Shown: positions 19,834 to 28,518, counted from the stretch's first letter. The stretch is 64,000 bases of DNA from Mesorhizobium loti (GCA_002356515.1 AP017605.1:5317020-5381019), one strand, 5' to 3'. The notes: generated from the sequence alone by a model not told the origin. Numbers and translations are program-made.

Positions 19834-21070
19834 TGCATTCTCCTGGGCCGGAAACGGTTGTCGGGTTTGCCTTGTCGCCCAGGCCTGGAGTTGATTGAAG
19901 TCCTCTCGCCTGGCTGGCAGATGGGGAAAGCTCACGCAGCTCCTTAACGATCCCGGGCATGACCTCGAGCACCCGGTCGACGTCCTCCTCGCCGTTGTTG
20001 CGCGAAAAGGAGAAACGGATTGCGCCGTGTGCCGCGTTATTGGGGATATTCATCGCCACCAAGACGTGGCTCGGCTCCAGCGAGCCGCAGGCGCAAGCAG
20101 AGCCGGAGGAGCAGGCAATGCCCTCGCGATTGAGGAAATGCAGTATGCCCTCACCTTCGATATCTCCAAAGGCGATGTTTGCGGTGTTCGGCAACCGCTT
20201 TAGCAAATCGCCGGCGACGAAGGCGTGTGGGATGCGCTGGAGAAGTTCCTTCTCCAGGCGGTCGCGCAACGCCTTTACCCGTATGTTCGCGTCGTCCATG
20301 AATTTCAAGGCAAGATCGGCTGCCACGCCGAGACCGACGATGCCTGGCGTATTCTCCGTGCCGGCGCGGCGGTTGCCCTCCTGGCCTCCCCCCTTGATCA
20401 GCGGACAGAAGCGCACGCCGCGCTTTACATAAAGTGCGCCGACCCCTTTCGGTCCGTGTAATTTGTGACCGGAGAGAGACAGCATATCGATTGCCGTCGA
20501 TTTCAAGTCGATCGCAAGCTTGCCGACCGCTTGCACCGCGTCGGTATGAAAAAGGGCGCCGACTTCCTTGGCCAACTCAGCAAGCTCGACCACCGGGAAG
20601 ATCGTTCCGGTCTCGTTGTTCGCCGACATGATCGAGACGATCGCCACGCGCGGGGTGAGGGCGGCCTTATAAGTGTCGAGGTCGAGCCGGCCGTGGCGAT
20701 CCACCGGGATCCTATGCACCTTGATGGCGCGCGTCTTCTCCAGGTGGGCGCAAAGCGTCAGCACGGCCGAATGCTCGACTGCGGAAGTCACGATCTCTGT
20801 GCGCTCAGGCATCACCTCGAGCGCTGAAAGGATCGCGGCGTTGTCGCTTTCCGTCCCGCCCGAGGTGAAGGTAATCTCGTCGTCGAACTCCGCGCCGATG
20901 AGCGTTTGCACCTGCAGGCGCGCCTTTCTCACCGCCGCCCCGGCGGAAGTGCCAAAATCGTGGCTCGACGAAGGGTTGCCGAATTGGTCGGTAAAAAGCG
21001 GCAGCATCGCTTGAACGACTTCAGGATCGACCCGTGTCGTTGCGTTGTTATCCAGATAAACAGGCCTCAT
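19814..21070 (-). CDS. nifS: NifS cysteine desulfurase
   Basis: 418 residues from the ATG at 21070 (AAGGA eight bases upstream), starting MRPVYLDNNATTRVDPEVV. PLP enzyme: the lysine that binds PLP is in SLSGHKLHGPKG and the catalytic cysteine in the loop ACSSGSACACGSLEPSH. It supplies persulfide sulfur for the Fe-S clusters of nitrogenase. Compared with typical NifS of about 400 residues the C-terminus is somewhat longer (ends NPTTVSGPGECNAQLFR), with the tail running into nifW. No nifU is visible next to it. Confidence 0.95.
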   Translation of the reverse strand: MRPVYLDNNATTRVDPEVVQAMLPLFTDQFGNPSSSHDFGTSAGAAVRKARLQVQTLIGAEFDDEITFTSGGTESDNAAILSALEVMPERTEIVTSAVEHSAVLTLCAHLEKTRAIKVHRIPVDRHGRLDLDTYKAALTPRVAIVSIMSANNETGTIFPVVELAELAKEVGALFHTDAVQAVGKLAIDLKSTAIDMLSLSGHKLHGPKGVGALYVKRGVRFCPLIKGGGQEGNRRAGTENTPGIVGLGVAADLALKFMDDANIRVKALRDRLEKELLQRIPHAFVAGDLLKRLPNTANIAFGDIEGEGILHFLNREGIACSSGSACACGSLEPSHVLVAMNIPNNAAHGAIRFSFSRNNGEEDVDRVLEVMPGIVKELRELSPSASQARGLQSTPGLGDKANPTTVSGPGECNAQLFR

Positions 21071-21133
21071 GGATGTGATCCTTCTCCTGAGCGCAATCAC
21101 GCAAAGCGCACTTCCGGTCTGTCATGATGATGG

Positions 21134-21262
21134 CTAGCCGAAGGAGTTGCCGCGCGCTTCTTGGAGCCGGCGCGGCCGCTCGCCTCGACTTGATGCGCCA
21201 GGCTTGCGCCGGCTCGGGAAAACGCCGTCTTTAGGCCAGGGCGTTTCGGTGTGCTGGATCAT
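21134..21262 (-). CDS. Small ORF (42 aa) leading the nifS-nifW unit, unknown function
   Basis: A 42-codon frame starting MIQHTETPWPKDG and ending LQEARGNSFG, rich in Arg, Gly and Pro. It has an excellent ribosome binding site (AAGGAG, nine bases before the ATG). It starts about 33 bases after the predicted start point of the sigma-54 promoter at 21307-21320, so it should be the first translated frame of the nifS mRNA. It ends 63 bases before nifS. I do not recognise a family. It could be a small nif-associated protein or a leader peptide. Confidence 0.45.
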   Translation of the reverse strand: MIQHTETPWPKDGVFPSRRKPGASSRGERPRRLQEARGNSFG

Positions 21263-21306
21263 GGACTGTTTCTCCTTCAGGCCGGGACGCGTTCTCGAAC
21301 AGCTAC

Positions 21307-21383
21307 GCATGGACCGTGCCAAAGGAGGGGATCATTTCAAAACAACATGATGGCTCCAACACTGCTATGTCGCATGTCCGACA
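21307..21383 (-). promoter_or_regulatory. NifA/sigma-54 promoter of the nifS unit
   Basis: Minus-strand sigma-54 site TTGGCACGGTCCATGCG: GG at 21319-21320, GC at 21307-21308. The NifA site TGT-N10-ACA is at 21368-21383, about 50 bases upstream. It drives the small ORF, nifS and nifW. It is back to back with the exporter promoter at 21506-21625. Confidence 0.78.
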
Positions 21384-21505
21384 TCGGAGGGAATTGTTCA
21401 ACGCGGAACGCCGTTAAATCGGCGTGAATTCCGCTTCGCGTGAGGAGCAATCCTGTCGGGCCGTTCGCCAAGGATGCCGGCGCGACCGAGGCGTCCTGTC
21501 GGGTT

Positions 21506-21625
21506 TGTCGAGTGCGCGACACGGCACTGTTACGCCCCCGTTGCCCTGCTGAGATCTCGTTTGTCATTGTAGAATATGCAGAAAATTCTTCTGAGCTTCT
21601 TTCTGAGCTTTGGCGCGGCTTTTGC
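21506..21625 (+). promoter_or_regulatory. nifH-type NifA/sigma-54 promoter of the ABC exporter
   Basis: NifA site TGT-N10-ACA at 21506-21521 and sigma-54 site TTGGCGCGGCTTTTGCGG with GG at 21612-21613 and GC at 21624-21625. The leader that follows (to the ATG at 21717) matches the nifH leader, including GAAGGAAAGAAAGCAAC directly before the start codon. This is one of four copies of the nifH promoter module in the window. Confidence 0.8.
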
Positions 21626-21716
21626 GGTTCTCTCCTCGTAGGGCAGCGCGTGCCCGCGGCCGATATTCATCTCGCGGGTGACATCGCGATCGATGGAACG
21701 AAGGAAAGAAAGCAAC

Positions 21717-23630
21717 ATGTCAGGTCCAGATCAGTCACCCGCATTCCGAGCGATGTTTTCGTCCTCACGCAGACCTTCCATTTCGGGTTTCTTGAGACCG
21801 AGCGGCCTGCTGCGCTCGTACAAAGCCACGCGGCGTTTTCACATCGATCTCCGCGGCGCCGCCTTTCGCGACGTTTTCGCCTTCACCATGCGCCACTGGA
21901 GCAGGCAACCGGTCCGGCTCCCGATCATCATGCTCGCGGTGCTTGTCGCAACGCTCCTTGACGTTCTGACGCCGCTCTATTCCGGACGGCTCGTAAACGC
22001 GGTCGCCCAAGGAGCGGCAGCCGACGCCGTCGTGTGGGATGCGGCTCTTGCGGCCTTTTCAATGTTGATTGCGCTCGCACTCGGCGCCGTCGTCATGCGC
22101 AACATCGCCTTCATTGCCGTCAATGACTTCATTCTAAAGATGATGTCGGACATCGCCAGCGACGCGTTCCATCGCGTCCAGCGCTTTTCGACCGATTGGC
22201 ATGCGAAAACCTTCGCCGGCTCTACGGTGCGCAAGATCACGCGCGGCATGTGGGCGTTCTGCCTCCTTAACGACACGATCCTTCTTGCCTTGTTCCCGTC
22301 GCTCATCATGCTCGTGGGGTCGAGCGTTCTGCTCGGCTGGTATTGGCCGATGATGGGGCTGATTATCGCTTGCGGCTCGGTTGGCTATGTGGCGCTGATC
22401 ATTGTCCTGTCGCTCGGCTATGTGGCGCCAGCCGCAAACCTCGCCAACAACTGGGATACGAGGCTTGGCGGCTCGCTTGCGGACGCGATCAGCTGTAACG
22501 CTGTGGTCAAAGGCTTCGGCGCCGAGGTGCGGGAAGATCATCGCCTGGCGAAAGTTATCTCCAAGTGGCGGCACCGCACCCTCCGGACCTGGGCGCGCGG
22601 GACGGTCAGTGCTGCATTCCAGGGGATCATGCTTCTTGCGCTGAGAGCGGCTTTGATCGGCTATGCCTTATTTTTGTGGTCGCGCGGCCAGGCTACCCCA
22701 GGTGACATCGCCTTGGTGCTCGGATCTTTCACCGTCCTGTATGGGTACTTGCGTGATGTTTCCATACACGTGCGCAACATCCAGCGCTCTGTAAATGAGA
22801 TGGAGGAACTGGTCCAAACCTACAGCCAGCCGCCCGACGTGGCCGATGTTCCGGGCGCCAAGCCGATCCGGATCACGAAGGGTCACATCGATTTTGAGAG
22901 CGTCCATTTCCACTACGGCAATCATTGGTCGCCCTTCTACAGCGACTTGTCGATTTCGATTGAGGCCGGCGCACGGGTCGGTCTGGTCGGCCCCTCTGGC
23001 TCCGGCAAGACCACCTTCGTCAAGCTCATCCAGCGGCTTTACGACCTGGATGCTGGACGAATCTTGATCGATGGGCAGGACATCTCGCGGGTGACGCAGG
23101 GCTCGCTGCGCTCCCAGATCGCGATCGTACAGCAGGAGCCCCTCCTGTTCCACCGCTCGCTGGCCGAGAACATAGCCTATGGGCGGCCGGGTGCTTCTTG
23201 GTCCGATGTCGAGCAGGCGGCGCGGCTCGCCAGCGCGCATGACTTTATTGCGCGCCTGCCGAACGGCTACGGTACGCTGGTCGGCGAGCGCGGCGTTAAG
23301 CTTTCAGGCGGCGAGCGCCAGCGTGTGGCGATAGCGCGCGCCTTCCTCGCCGATGCCCCGATCCTGATTCTGGACGAGGCGACATCAAGCCTCGACTCGG
23401 AATCGGAGGTGCTGATCCAGAAGGCGATGGAGCGGCTCATGGTCGGGCGCACCACGCTCGTCATTGCGCACCGGCTTTCGACGGTGCGGGCACTCGACCG
23501 GCTGCTTGTCTTCGACCGTGGTTGCATCACCGAGCAGGGCGACCATGCCGCGCTGATCCGTCGCGACGGCATCTACCGCCGCCTGTTCGAGCGGCAGGCC
23601 TTGGATGAGACCAATGTGCAACGCGGTTGA
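21717..23630 (+). CDS. ABC exporter (MsbA-like half transporter) expressed from a nifH-type promoter
   Basis: 637 residues from the ATG at 21717, preceded by the nifH-like ribosome binding site. An N-terminal six-helix membrane domain (roughly 75-340; for example LPIIMLAVLVATLLDVLTPL) is followed by an ATPase domain. The ATPase has Walker A GPSGSGKTTF, signature LSGGERQRVAIARAF, Walker B ILILDEATSSLD and H-loop IAHRLSTVRALDRL. One chain carries both domains, so a homodimer exporter of lipids, glycans or small metabolites is expected; the cargo is unknown. The first codons (MSG, then GATCAG...GCATTC) keep DNA similarity to the start of nifH, so the protein begins with a few nifH-derived residues. 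NifA control suggests a role in bacteroids. Confidence 0.85.
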   Translation: MSGPDQSPAFRAMFSSSRRPSISGFLRPSGLLRSYKATRRFHIDLRGAAFRDVFAFTMRHWSRQPVRLPIIMLAVLVATLLDVLTPLYSGRLVNAVAQGAAADAVVWDAALAAFSMLIALALGAVVMRNIAFIAVNDFILKMMSDIASDAFHRVQRFSTDWHAKTFAGSTVRKITRGMWAFCLLNDTILLALFPSLIMLVGSSVLLGWYWPMMGLIIACGSVGYVALIIVLSLGYVAPAANLANNWDTRLGGSLADAISCNAVVKGFGAEVREDHRLAKVISKWRHRTLRTWARGTVSAAFQGIMLLALRAALIGYALFLWSRGQATPGDIALVLGSFTVLYGYLRDVSIHVRNIQRSVNEMEELVQTYSQPPDVADVPGAKPIRITKGHIDFESVHFHYGNHWSPFYSDLSISIEAGARVGLVGPSGSGKTTFVKLIQRLYDLDAGRILIDGQDISRVTQGSLRSQIAIVQQEPLLFHRSLAENIAYGRPGASWSDVEQAARLASAHDFIARLPNGYGTLVGERGVKLSGGERQRVAIARAFLADAPILILDEATSSLDSESEVLIQKAMERLMVGRTTLVIAHRLSTVRALDRLLVFDRGCITEQGDHAALIRRDGIYRRLFERQALDETNVQRG

Positions 23631-23711
23631 ACGCGGCGTGAATTCAGCTTGCCTCCCCAGCAATCCTGTCGGGCCGTTCCTGAAAAGGCGGCCGCAACCT
23701 GTCGTCGGGCT

Positions 23712-23833
23712 TGTCCAATCCACGACACGCCTGGTGCCGGCCTGTCTTCCTGCCGCGCTCTTGAGCAAACCCATGAATGGGATGAAGACAACTTTTTATG
23801 AGCTGCGTCCTGCGTTCCCGGCACGGCGCTTGA
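23712..23833 (+). promoter_or_regulatory. nifH-type NifA/sigma-54 promoter upstream of the fdxB-nifQ unit
   Basis: NifA site TGT-N10-ACA at 23712-23727. The sigma-54 site CCGGCACGGCGCTTGAGG has GG at 23820-23821 and GA (as in nifH) at 23832-23833. Sequence from about 23630 on is a diverged copy of the 21.4-21.7 kb segment. The leader ends in GAAGGAAAGCAAC, as before nifH, but the start codon is replaced by GCG (23913). Confidence 0.65.
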
Positions 23834-23912
23834 GGCTTCCTCCTGAGGCGGCAGCCGCCTCGCGATTATTTAGATCCTGGTTGATGCGATCAATGGAGCG
23901 AAGGAAAGCAAC

Positions 23913-24036
23913 GCGCCGGATCCACGCGAGATCCGCCTTCTTTGGCATAGGGGCGTCGCCAAATCGACACCCTCACAATATGCGCTCACCGCCTGCGTCG
24001 ACGTCGGGAACAAGATCTTGATTGTCGCCTGCGCTC
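23913..24036 (+). pseudogene. nifH: nifH 5' remnant (diverged, no start codon)
   Basis: Directly after a nifH-type leader, the frame from 23913 is collinear with the first 41 codons of the intact nifH at 57342. It reads REIRLLWHRGVAKSTPSQYA where NifH has [20 protein letters not shown], and CVDVGNKILIVAC where NifH has [13 protein letters not shown]. The ATG has become GCG and the P-loop is broken, and the similarity fades after about 24036. The rest of the stretch to 24248 holds no gene I can support. This is a decayed second nifH copy whose promoter now faces the DUF683-fdxB-nifQ genes. Confidence 0.7.
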
Positions 24037-24248
24037 AACCGCTCTTATGCCGAACTCGAAGGATACGGACCTTCGTCTCGCCGCGCGGGATTGCATAAGC
24101 TGGCTGCAGCGTCCATCGGCATCACCGGTTCGGCTTCGAGACGTTCCGGAAACCCGCCGAGGCCGGCGCGCCGGCGATGCGCTCGTGGCCATCGAAGCGC
24201 GTCCCGACATGGCGCGGGCGTAACGACCGGCTTGCGAGGAAGGGGATC

Positions 24249-24452
24249 ATGTCAGACCTTGCGCTGTTACAGAAGAAGGTCCGCAAGCTGCAGTCGCGCG
24301 CGGGAGCCGCCAAGATGGAATTGCACGACCTTGCCGAGGACCTTCCGGTCAACTGGACCGAGATCGAGGCGGTCGCCTGGAAAGCCTTCGAGGTTTTTGC
24401 CGAGTTGGATGCGGCAAAGGAAGAACTCGCAGCGTTGGAGAATTCACAATGA
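24249..24452 (+). CDS. NifX-associated small protein (DUF683 / CCE_0567 family)
   Basis: 67 residues starting MSDLALLQKKVRKLQSRAG, a helical hairpin with heptad-like hydrophobics, then MELHDLAEDLPVNW and VFAELDAAKEELA. It matches the small protein usually found between nifX and fdxB. A GAAGGGG ribosome binding site precedes it and the stop overlaps the fdxB start (ATGA). Homologues form small helical dimers; a role in cofactor assembly is inferred from context. The nifX gene usually in front of it is absent here. Confidence 0.85.
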   Translation: MSDLALLQKKVRKLQSRAGAAKMELHDLAEDLPVNWTEIEAVAWKAFEVFAELDAAKEELAALENSQ

Positions 24453-24766
24453 CGGGCGCTTTCGTCACCCGCGACGGCTCTCCCTGGACGCCGCACTATC
24501 TGACGGCGATCGATGGCGCGACCTGCATCGGCTGCGGCCGCTGCTTCAAGGTCTGCTCGCGCGAGGTCATGCACCTTCATGGCGTCGATGACGCAGGCGA
24601 AATCCTCGGCATCTGCGCGGGCGAGGACGACGACTTCGACGGCGAGCTCAACCGCATGGTCATGATCGTCGACCATGCCGGCCGCTGCATCGGCTGCGGC
24701 GCCTGCGGCCGCGTCTGCCCGAAGAACTGCCAGACCCACCTTGCGGCCGACCAGCTTGCTGCATGA
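24449..24766 (+). CDS. fdxB: Nif-specific ferredoxin III (FdxB)
   Basis: 105 residues with two [4Fe-4S] motifs: CIGCGRCFKVC near residue 28 and CIGCGACGRVCPKNC near residue 80, separated by the long acidic insert (AGEDDDFDGELNR) characteristic of nif ferredoxin III. Likely an electron carrier in FeMo-co or P-cluster maturation. It is coupled on both sides by overlaps: the DUF683 stop upstream and the nifQ start downstream. Confidence 0.92.
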   Translation: MTGAFVTRDGSPWTPHYLTAIDGATCIGCGRCFKVCSREVMHLHGVDDAGEILGICAGEDDDFDGELNRMVMIVDHAGRCIGCGACGRVCPKNCQTHLAADQLAA

Positions 24767-25410
24767 GCTGGGAACAAGACCAGCAGAACGGCGCCACATT
24801 CGCCCATCACCGTGGCTGTTTCAGCACCAGCCAATGGCCGCCGACAGACCAGGCGGCGGCGTTCGACCGGCATGTGCTTGCCTGTGTTTTCTACCTCGCG
24901 TTCGAGGAGGTCGAGGCCGGCAAGGCGACCGCGACCGAAGCAATCGGCCTTTCGCGTGCCGACCTGCGAGATGTCATGACACGCTATTTCCCGGCTGTTC
25001 CCGTCAACGCCTTCGCGCTGGAAAAGCTGACCGATCCCGAGCCGGATATGGAGGAAGGGCTTCTGCGCGGCTTGCTTATTGGGCATGCCAGGCCAGGCGA
25101 TCCGGCGAGCACCCTCTTCGCCAAGATCATCGCCAGGCGCAGTTTGCGCAATGACCATCTGTGGCAGGACCTTGGCCTTTTCAATCGGGCCGAACTCAGC
25201 CGCTTAATGGCCAGGCATTTCCCGGCGCTGGCGGCCGGCAACACCAAAAACATGAAATGGAAGAAGTATTTCTATCGTAAGCTCTGCGAGGCTGAAGGCT
25301 TTTCGCTATGCACCGCGCCCAGTTGTCAGGAATGCGGCGATTTCGAAAGCTGTTTTGGCCCGGAGGAAGGCGAAAGCCACTTGGCACGGATCAAGAACGG
25401 GCTCGCTTAA
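24763..25410 (+). CDS. nifQ: NifQ molybdenum donor protein
   Basis: 215 residues. The C-terminal metal-binding pattern C-x4-C-x2-C-x5-C is intact (CTAPSCQECGDFESC), and MKWKKYFYRKLCEAEGF is typical. NifQ carries a Mo-Fe-S cluster and gives molybdenum to NifEN for FeMo-co. It starts inside fdxB by a four-base overlap and ends four bases into the convergent rpoN gene. Pieces of a second nifQ copy are found at 28.6-28.9 kb. Confidence 0.92.
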   Translation: MSWEQDQQNGATFAHHRGCFSTSQWPPTDQAAAFDRHVLACVFYLAFEEVEAGKATATEAIGLSRADLRDVMTRYFPAVPVNAFALEKLTDPEPDMEEGLLRGLLIGHARPGDPASTLFAKIIARRSLRNDHLWQDLGLFNRAELSRLMARHFPALAAGNTKNMKWKKYFYRKLCEAEGFSLCTAPSCQECGDFESCFGPEEGESHLARIKNGLA

Positions 25411-26861
25411 GAGCCGCTTTCGTCGCCGCCGCCGACCGGGCTTGATTGGCATCGAAGACGCACGCGCTTTTCCCGGCGACGTCGCGCGGAGGACGGGATG
25501 TTCAGCGCCTCACGATATTTCGCAACGGTGCGGCGAGCAATGTCGATCCCGGTTTCCTTGAGCCGGGTGGCAATGTCGTCGTCTGAAAGCACTTCGTTGG
25601 GCGATTCCACGGCAACCATCGCCTTGATTTGATGGCGGACAGCTTCGGCGGAGTACGCGTCGCCGCCTTCGGAGGAGCCGATCGCGACAGTGAAAAAATA
25701 CTTCAGTTCGAACACGCCGCGCGGGGTCAGCATGTACTTGTTCGACGTTACCCGGCTTACCGTCGACTGGTGCACGTTGATCGCATCCGCGACAGTCCTG
25801 AGATTGAGAGGCCGCAGGTGGGCGACCCCATGTTCAAAAAAGGCGTCCTGCTGGCGGATGATTTCAGCCGCTACCTTGAGGATCGTCTTGGCGCGCTGAT
25901 CAAGGCTGCGGATTAGCCAGTTCGCGTTTTGGAGGCATTCGTTGAGAAATGACTGATCTTTCGAATTTTGAGCGCTTAGGCGGGAGACCTGGGCAAAATA
26001 GTTTTGGTTCATCAGCAGCCTAGGCAGCGTGTCTGGATTGAGTTCGATTTGCCACCCACCTCCGGGAGAGGGCTGGACCAAGACGTCGGGAATGATCGAT
26101 TCAGGCCCTCCGGATTGGAATCGGTTTCCGGGCTTGGGATCGAGCGCGCGGATTTCGTGCAACATTTCGAGAAGGTCGTCTTCATCGACACCGCAATGGC
26201 GCTTCAATGTTTGAAAATCGCGTCGCGCCAGCGCTTCAAGATTGGCGACCAGCGCTGCCATTGCCGGGTCGAACCTGTCTAGCTGCCGCAATTGTATCTC
26301 AAGGCATTCGCTGAGAGTTCGCGCAAAAATACCCGGTGGATCGAACTGCTGCAAGGTTCCGAGAACCCGTTCCACAACAGCCTCCCGGACATTCAGGCTG
26401 CGGGCCAGTTCCGAAAGGTTCACCGGAAGGTATCCGGTGTCTTCCAGATGACCGGCAAGCTCGCCAGCTATTCGCCGCTCCAGCGGCGCGAATGCGCTGA
26501 GAGCGATCTGACGAGCGACATGGTCGTGCAATGTTTCGATGGACGTCCAGGAATCTTCGAACGCATGGTTTCCCCCCGGTTGGACATTGTTTTTGCCGCG
26601 GATTGATTTCCACTGCGAGGCCCGATCCGATATTCCGCCCGTGGTCGGCCCGATGCGCGGGTTCCCGGCCGAAATCGACGGAATGTCCTTCGGCGCCCGG
26701 TTTGAGGCCCGTTCCAGAAAGGGGTTCTTCTCGATTTCCTGCTCGACGAACTGATGCAGTTCGGGATGCGCCAGTTGCAACAGGCGAATGGATTCCATCA
26801 TTTGCGGCGTCAAAACCAACGATTGCTTCTGACGCTGAAGCAGGCTTGCTGAGGACTCCAT
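25407..26861 (-). CDS. rpoN: RNA polymerase sigma-54 factor, symbiotic copy (RpoN)
   Basis: 484 residues. Region I is glutamine- and leucine-rich (SLVLTPQMMESIRLLQLAHP) and interacts with activators. The core-binding domain follows, then the DNA-binding helix-turn-helix (TVADAINVHQSTVSRVTSNK) and the RpoN box, read as ARRTVAKYRE (consensus ARRTVxKYRE). Rhizobia often have a second rpoN in the symbiotic region behind prxS, needed for NifA-driven transcription. Here it follows prxS by 74 bases on the same strand, so the two probably share a promoter. Confidence 0.94.
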   Translation of the reverse strand: MESSASLLQRQKQSLVLTPQMMESIRLLQLAHPELHQFVEQEIEKNPFLERASNRAPKDIPSISAGNPRIGPTTGGISDRASQWKSIRGKNNVQPGGNHAFEDSWTSIETLHDHVARQIALSAFAPLERRIAGELAGHLEDTGYLPVNLSELARSLNVREAVVERVLGTLQQFDPPGIFARTLSECLEIQLRQLDRFDPAMAALVANLEALARRDFQTLKRHCGVDEDDLLEMLHEIRALDPKPGNRFQSGGPESIIPDVLVQPSPGGGWQIELNPDTLPRLLMNQNYFAQVSRLSAQNSKDQSFLNECLQNANWLIRSLDQRAKTILKVAAEIIRQQDAFFEHGVAHLRPLNLRTVADAINVHQSTVSRVTSNKYMLTPRGVFELKYFFTVAIGSSEGGDAYSAEAVRHQIKAMVAVESPNEVLSDDDIATRLKETGIDIARRTVAKYREALNIPSSARRRREKRVRLRCQSSPVGGGDESGS

Positions 26862-26935
26862 GGCTAGCGTGAAACTCCTACCGAGCGACCCTTCGCCTTG
26901 TGCAAGGGGATTTTCGAGACGTTGACTCGTCTAGA

Positions 26936-27484
26936 TCATGCAGCCGTCACGGCTTTGGCGGCTCTCAACGTTTCAAGGACGTTCTGCGGCGACGATACGC
27001 CATAGGGATCGGCCTCGCAGTTGTCGCAGAAACCGTCCTCCTCGAAGCACTGCTCCACTACGCCATTGTTGATCACGGCAGCGTAGCGCCAGGAGCGCAT
27101 GCCGAAGCCGAGATTGTCCTTGGCAACCAGCATGCCCATCTTGCGGGTGAACTCGCCCGAGCCGTCTGGGATGAGCTGGACTTTCTGCAGCCCCAGGGCC
27201 TTGCCCCAGGCATTCATGACGAAGGCATCGTTGACGGAAACGCAGTAGATCGCGTCAATTCCCTCCTTCTCGAACTCGTCGTAGAGCATTTCGAAATCGG
27301 GCAACTGCAAGGTCGAGCAGGTCGGGGTGAAGGCACCGGGCAGCGAGAACAGGATGATGCGCTTGCCGCGGAAATAGTCGTCGGATGTCTTGTCTTCCCA
27401 GCGGTACGGGTTTGGCCCCTCGATGGAGTCATCGCGAACACGCGTGCGAAAGGTGACGAAAGGAACCTTTTTTTTGACGGTCAT
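26936..27484 (-). CDS. prxS: Symbiotic peroxiredoxin (PrxS type, Prx5-like)
   Basis: 182 residues from the ATG at 27484 (CAGGAG seven bases upstream). The peroxidatic cysteine lies in SLPGAFTPTCSTLQLP near residue 56. A C-terminal CDNCEAD motif offers candidate resolving cysteines. The fold is of the Prx5/hybrid type that uses glutaredoxin or thioredoxin. It probably removes peroxides in nitrogen-fixing bacteroids. It matches the prxS-rpoN arrangement of R. etli and NGR234 and has a sigma-54 promoter upstream. Confidence 0.9.
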   Translation of the reverse strand: MTVKKKVPFVTFRTRVRDDSIEGPNPYRWEDKTSDDYFRGKRIILFSLPGAFTPTCSTLQLPDFEMLYDEFEKEGIDAIYCVSVNDAFVMNAWGKALGLQKVQLIPDGSGEFTRKMGMLVAKDNLGFGMRSWRYAAVINNGVVEQCFEEDGFCDNCEADPYGVSSPQNVLETLRAAKAVTAA

Positions 27485-28325
27485 CAATGTGCTCCTGGAG
27501 GAAAACTGGTGCGCTGCTTTTTCGGTTGAAACTGACACGGCATCGACCTCGGCCGGCAATTCGGCCGGGCGCCGCGCGTTTTGTGTCGGCCTTGGATCAG
27601 CCATGGCAAAACCGCTCGCAAGCACGGGCGTCTGAAGAAACGAGCTCTCGATTTGCCGCGGCAACGAGAACGGTACGCGCTTGTACGGGGCGTCGCGATG
27701 TCAGCAATGGTCTTACTCCTGGCCACCTTGTGATGGGTTCTGCCGAGTACGACGCAAGCGCCATGCCATTTGATTTTAGGCTTGGGTTCACACTGTTTTT
27801 TGCAGCGACCCTCTTTGCCTTGAGCGGCCAGAACCATGCCTTCGCCGAGACCGAGCGCGCCCATAATCACCAGATCGTGGGCTCTGGGCGGAGGGGATCC
27901 CCTTTATGGGTATCAAGCCGCGACCCTCTTTGTCCGAAGCTGGACAAAAATGTCGGAAGTCGGACCGGAGGGTCGCCGGGTCGCCGGCGCGGCGAACACG
28001 TGGCTCGTATTCGAAGCGAAAATCTGGGCTCAAACTCGGAACGAGGGACAGGAGTCGATCGGGGTTAACCTGACGAGGGTCCCTATGGCCTCCGTTCTCA
28101 GGATTGAGACGGCTGACAGGCCCACGCGCTTCGCCCTATCGACGCTCGCGAGACCGCTTCGAAATCGACAACGGGTACAAAAAAGCCAGCACGTCCATTA
28201 GCAAGCTGGCCATGTGATCTTTCTGAACCGCGCTTGCGTGAGGCGGGCACGGTCCCAAGGTGATGGAAAAAGCCGCCTTGTGCTCTCGGAGCATTTTGAA
28301 GCTGCCGCGACTTTGCTGTCGGGTT
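27485..28325. other. 840-base intergenic region between prxS and the P450 promoter
   Basis: It contains the prxS sigma-54 promoter and NifA site (27754-27946) on the minus side. Open frames on both strands (for example plus 27487-28068) lack ribosome binding sites and known motifs. A 29-base stretch, 27931-27959, is repeated with four mismatches upstream of pepM (34557-34585). Otherwise I see nothing. Confidence 0.5.
27754..27946 (-). promoter_or_regulatory. NifA/sigma-54 promoter of prxS-rpoN
   Basis: Minus-strand site TGGCATGGCGCTTGCG: GG at 27766-27767, GC at 27754-27755. A perfect TGT-N10-ACA NifA site lies at 27931-27946, about 165 bases upstream. The start point near 27742 gives a leader of about 260 bases before the prxS ATG, which is long, so a second promoter closer to prxS is possible. 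Confidence 0.62.
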
Positions 28326-28435
28326 TGTCATGTCCGGGACAGCCAGGCTTGCGGCTGCGCATTCGTTCAAGCTGTTGAATGATATGTAGAAAATCTCCTG
28401 CAGGGCTCTTTCCGCGCCGTTGGCACGACTTTTGA
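28326..28435 (+). promoter_or_regulatory. nifH-type NifA/sigma-54 promoter of the P450 operon
   Basis: NifA site TGT-N10-ACA at 28326-28341 and sigma-54 site TTGGCACGACTTTTGAAG with GG at 28422-28423 and GA at 28434-28435, the same -12 variant as the true nifH promoter. The leader ends AATGAAGGAAGACGAC before an ATG at 28519, matching nifH. Confidence 0.8.
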
Positions 28436-28518
28436 AGCTCTCATGTGAGACGGCAGGAGATACCGACTGGCGTCCATTCGTGAGTGATATCGCGCTCAAT
28501 GCAATGAAGGAAGACGAC

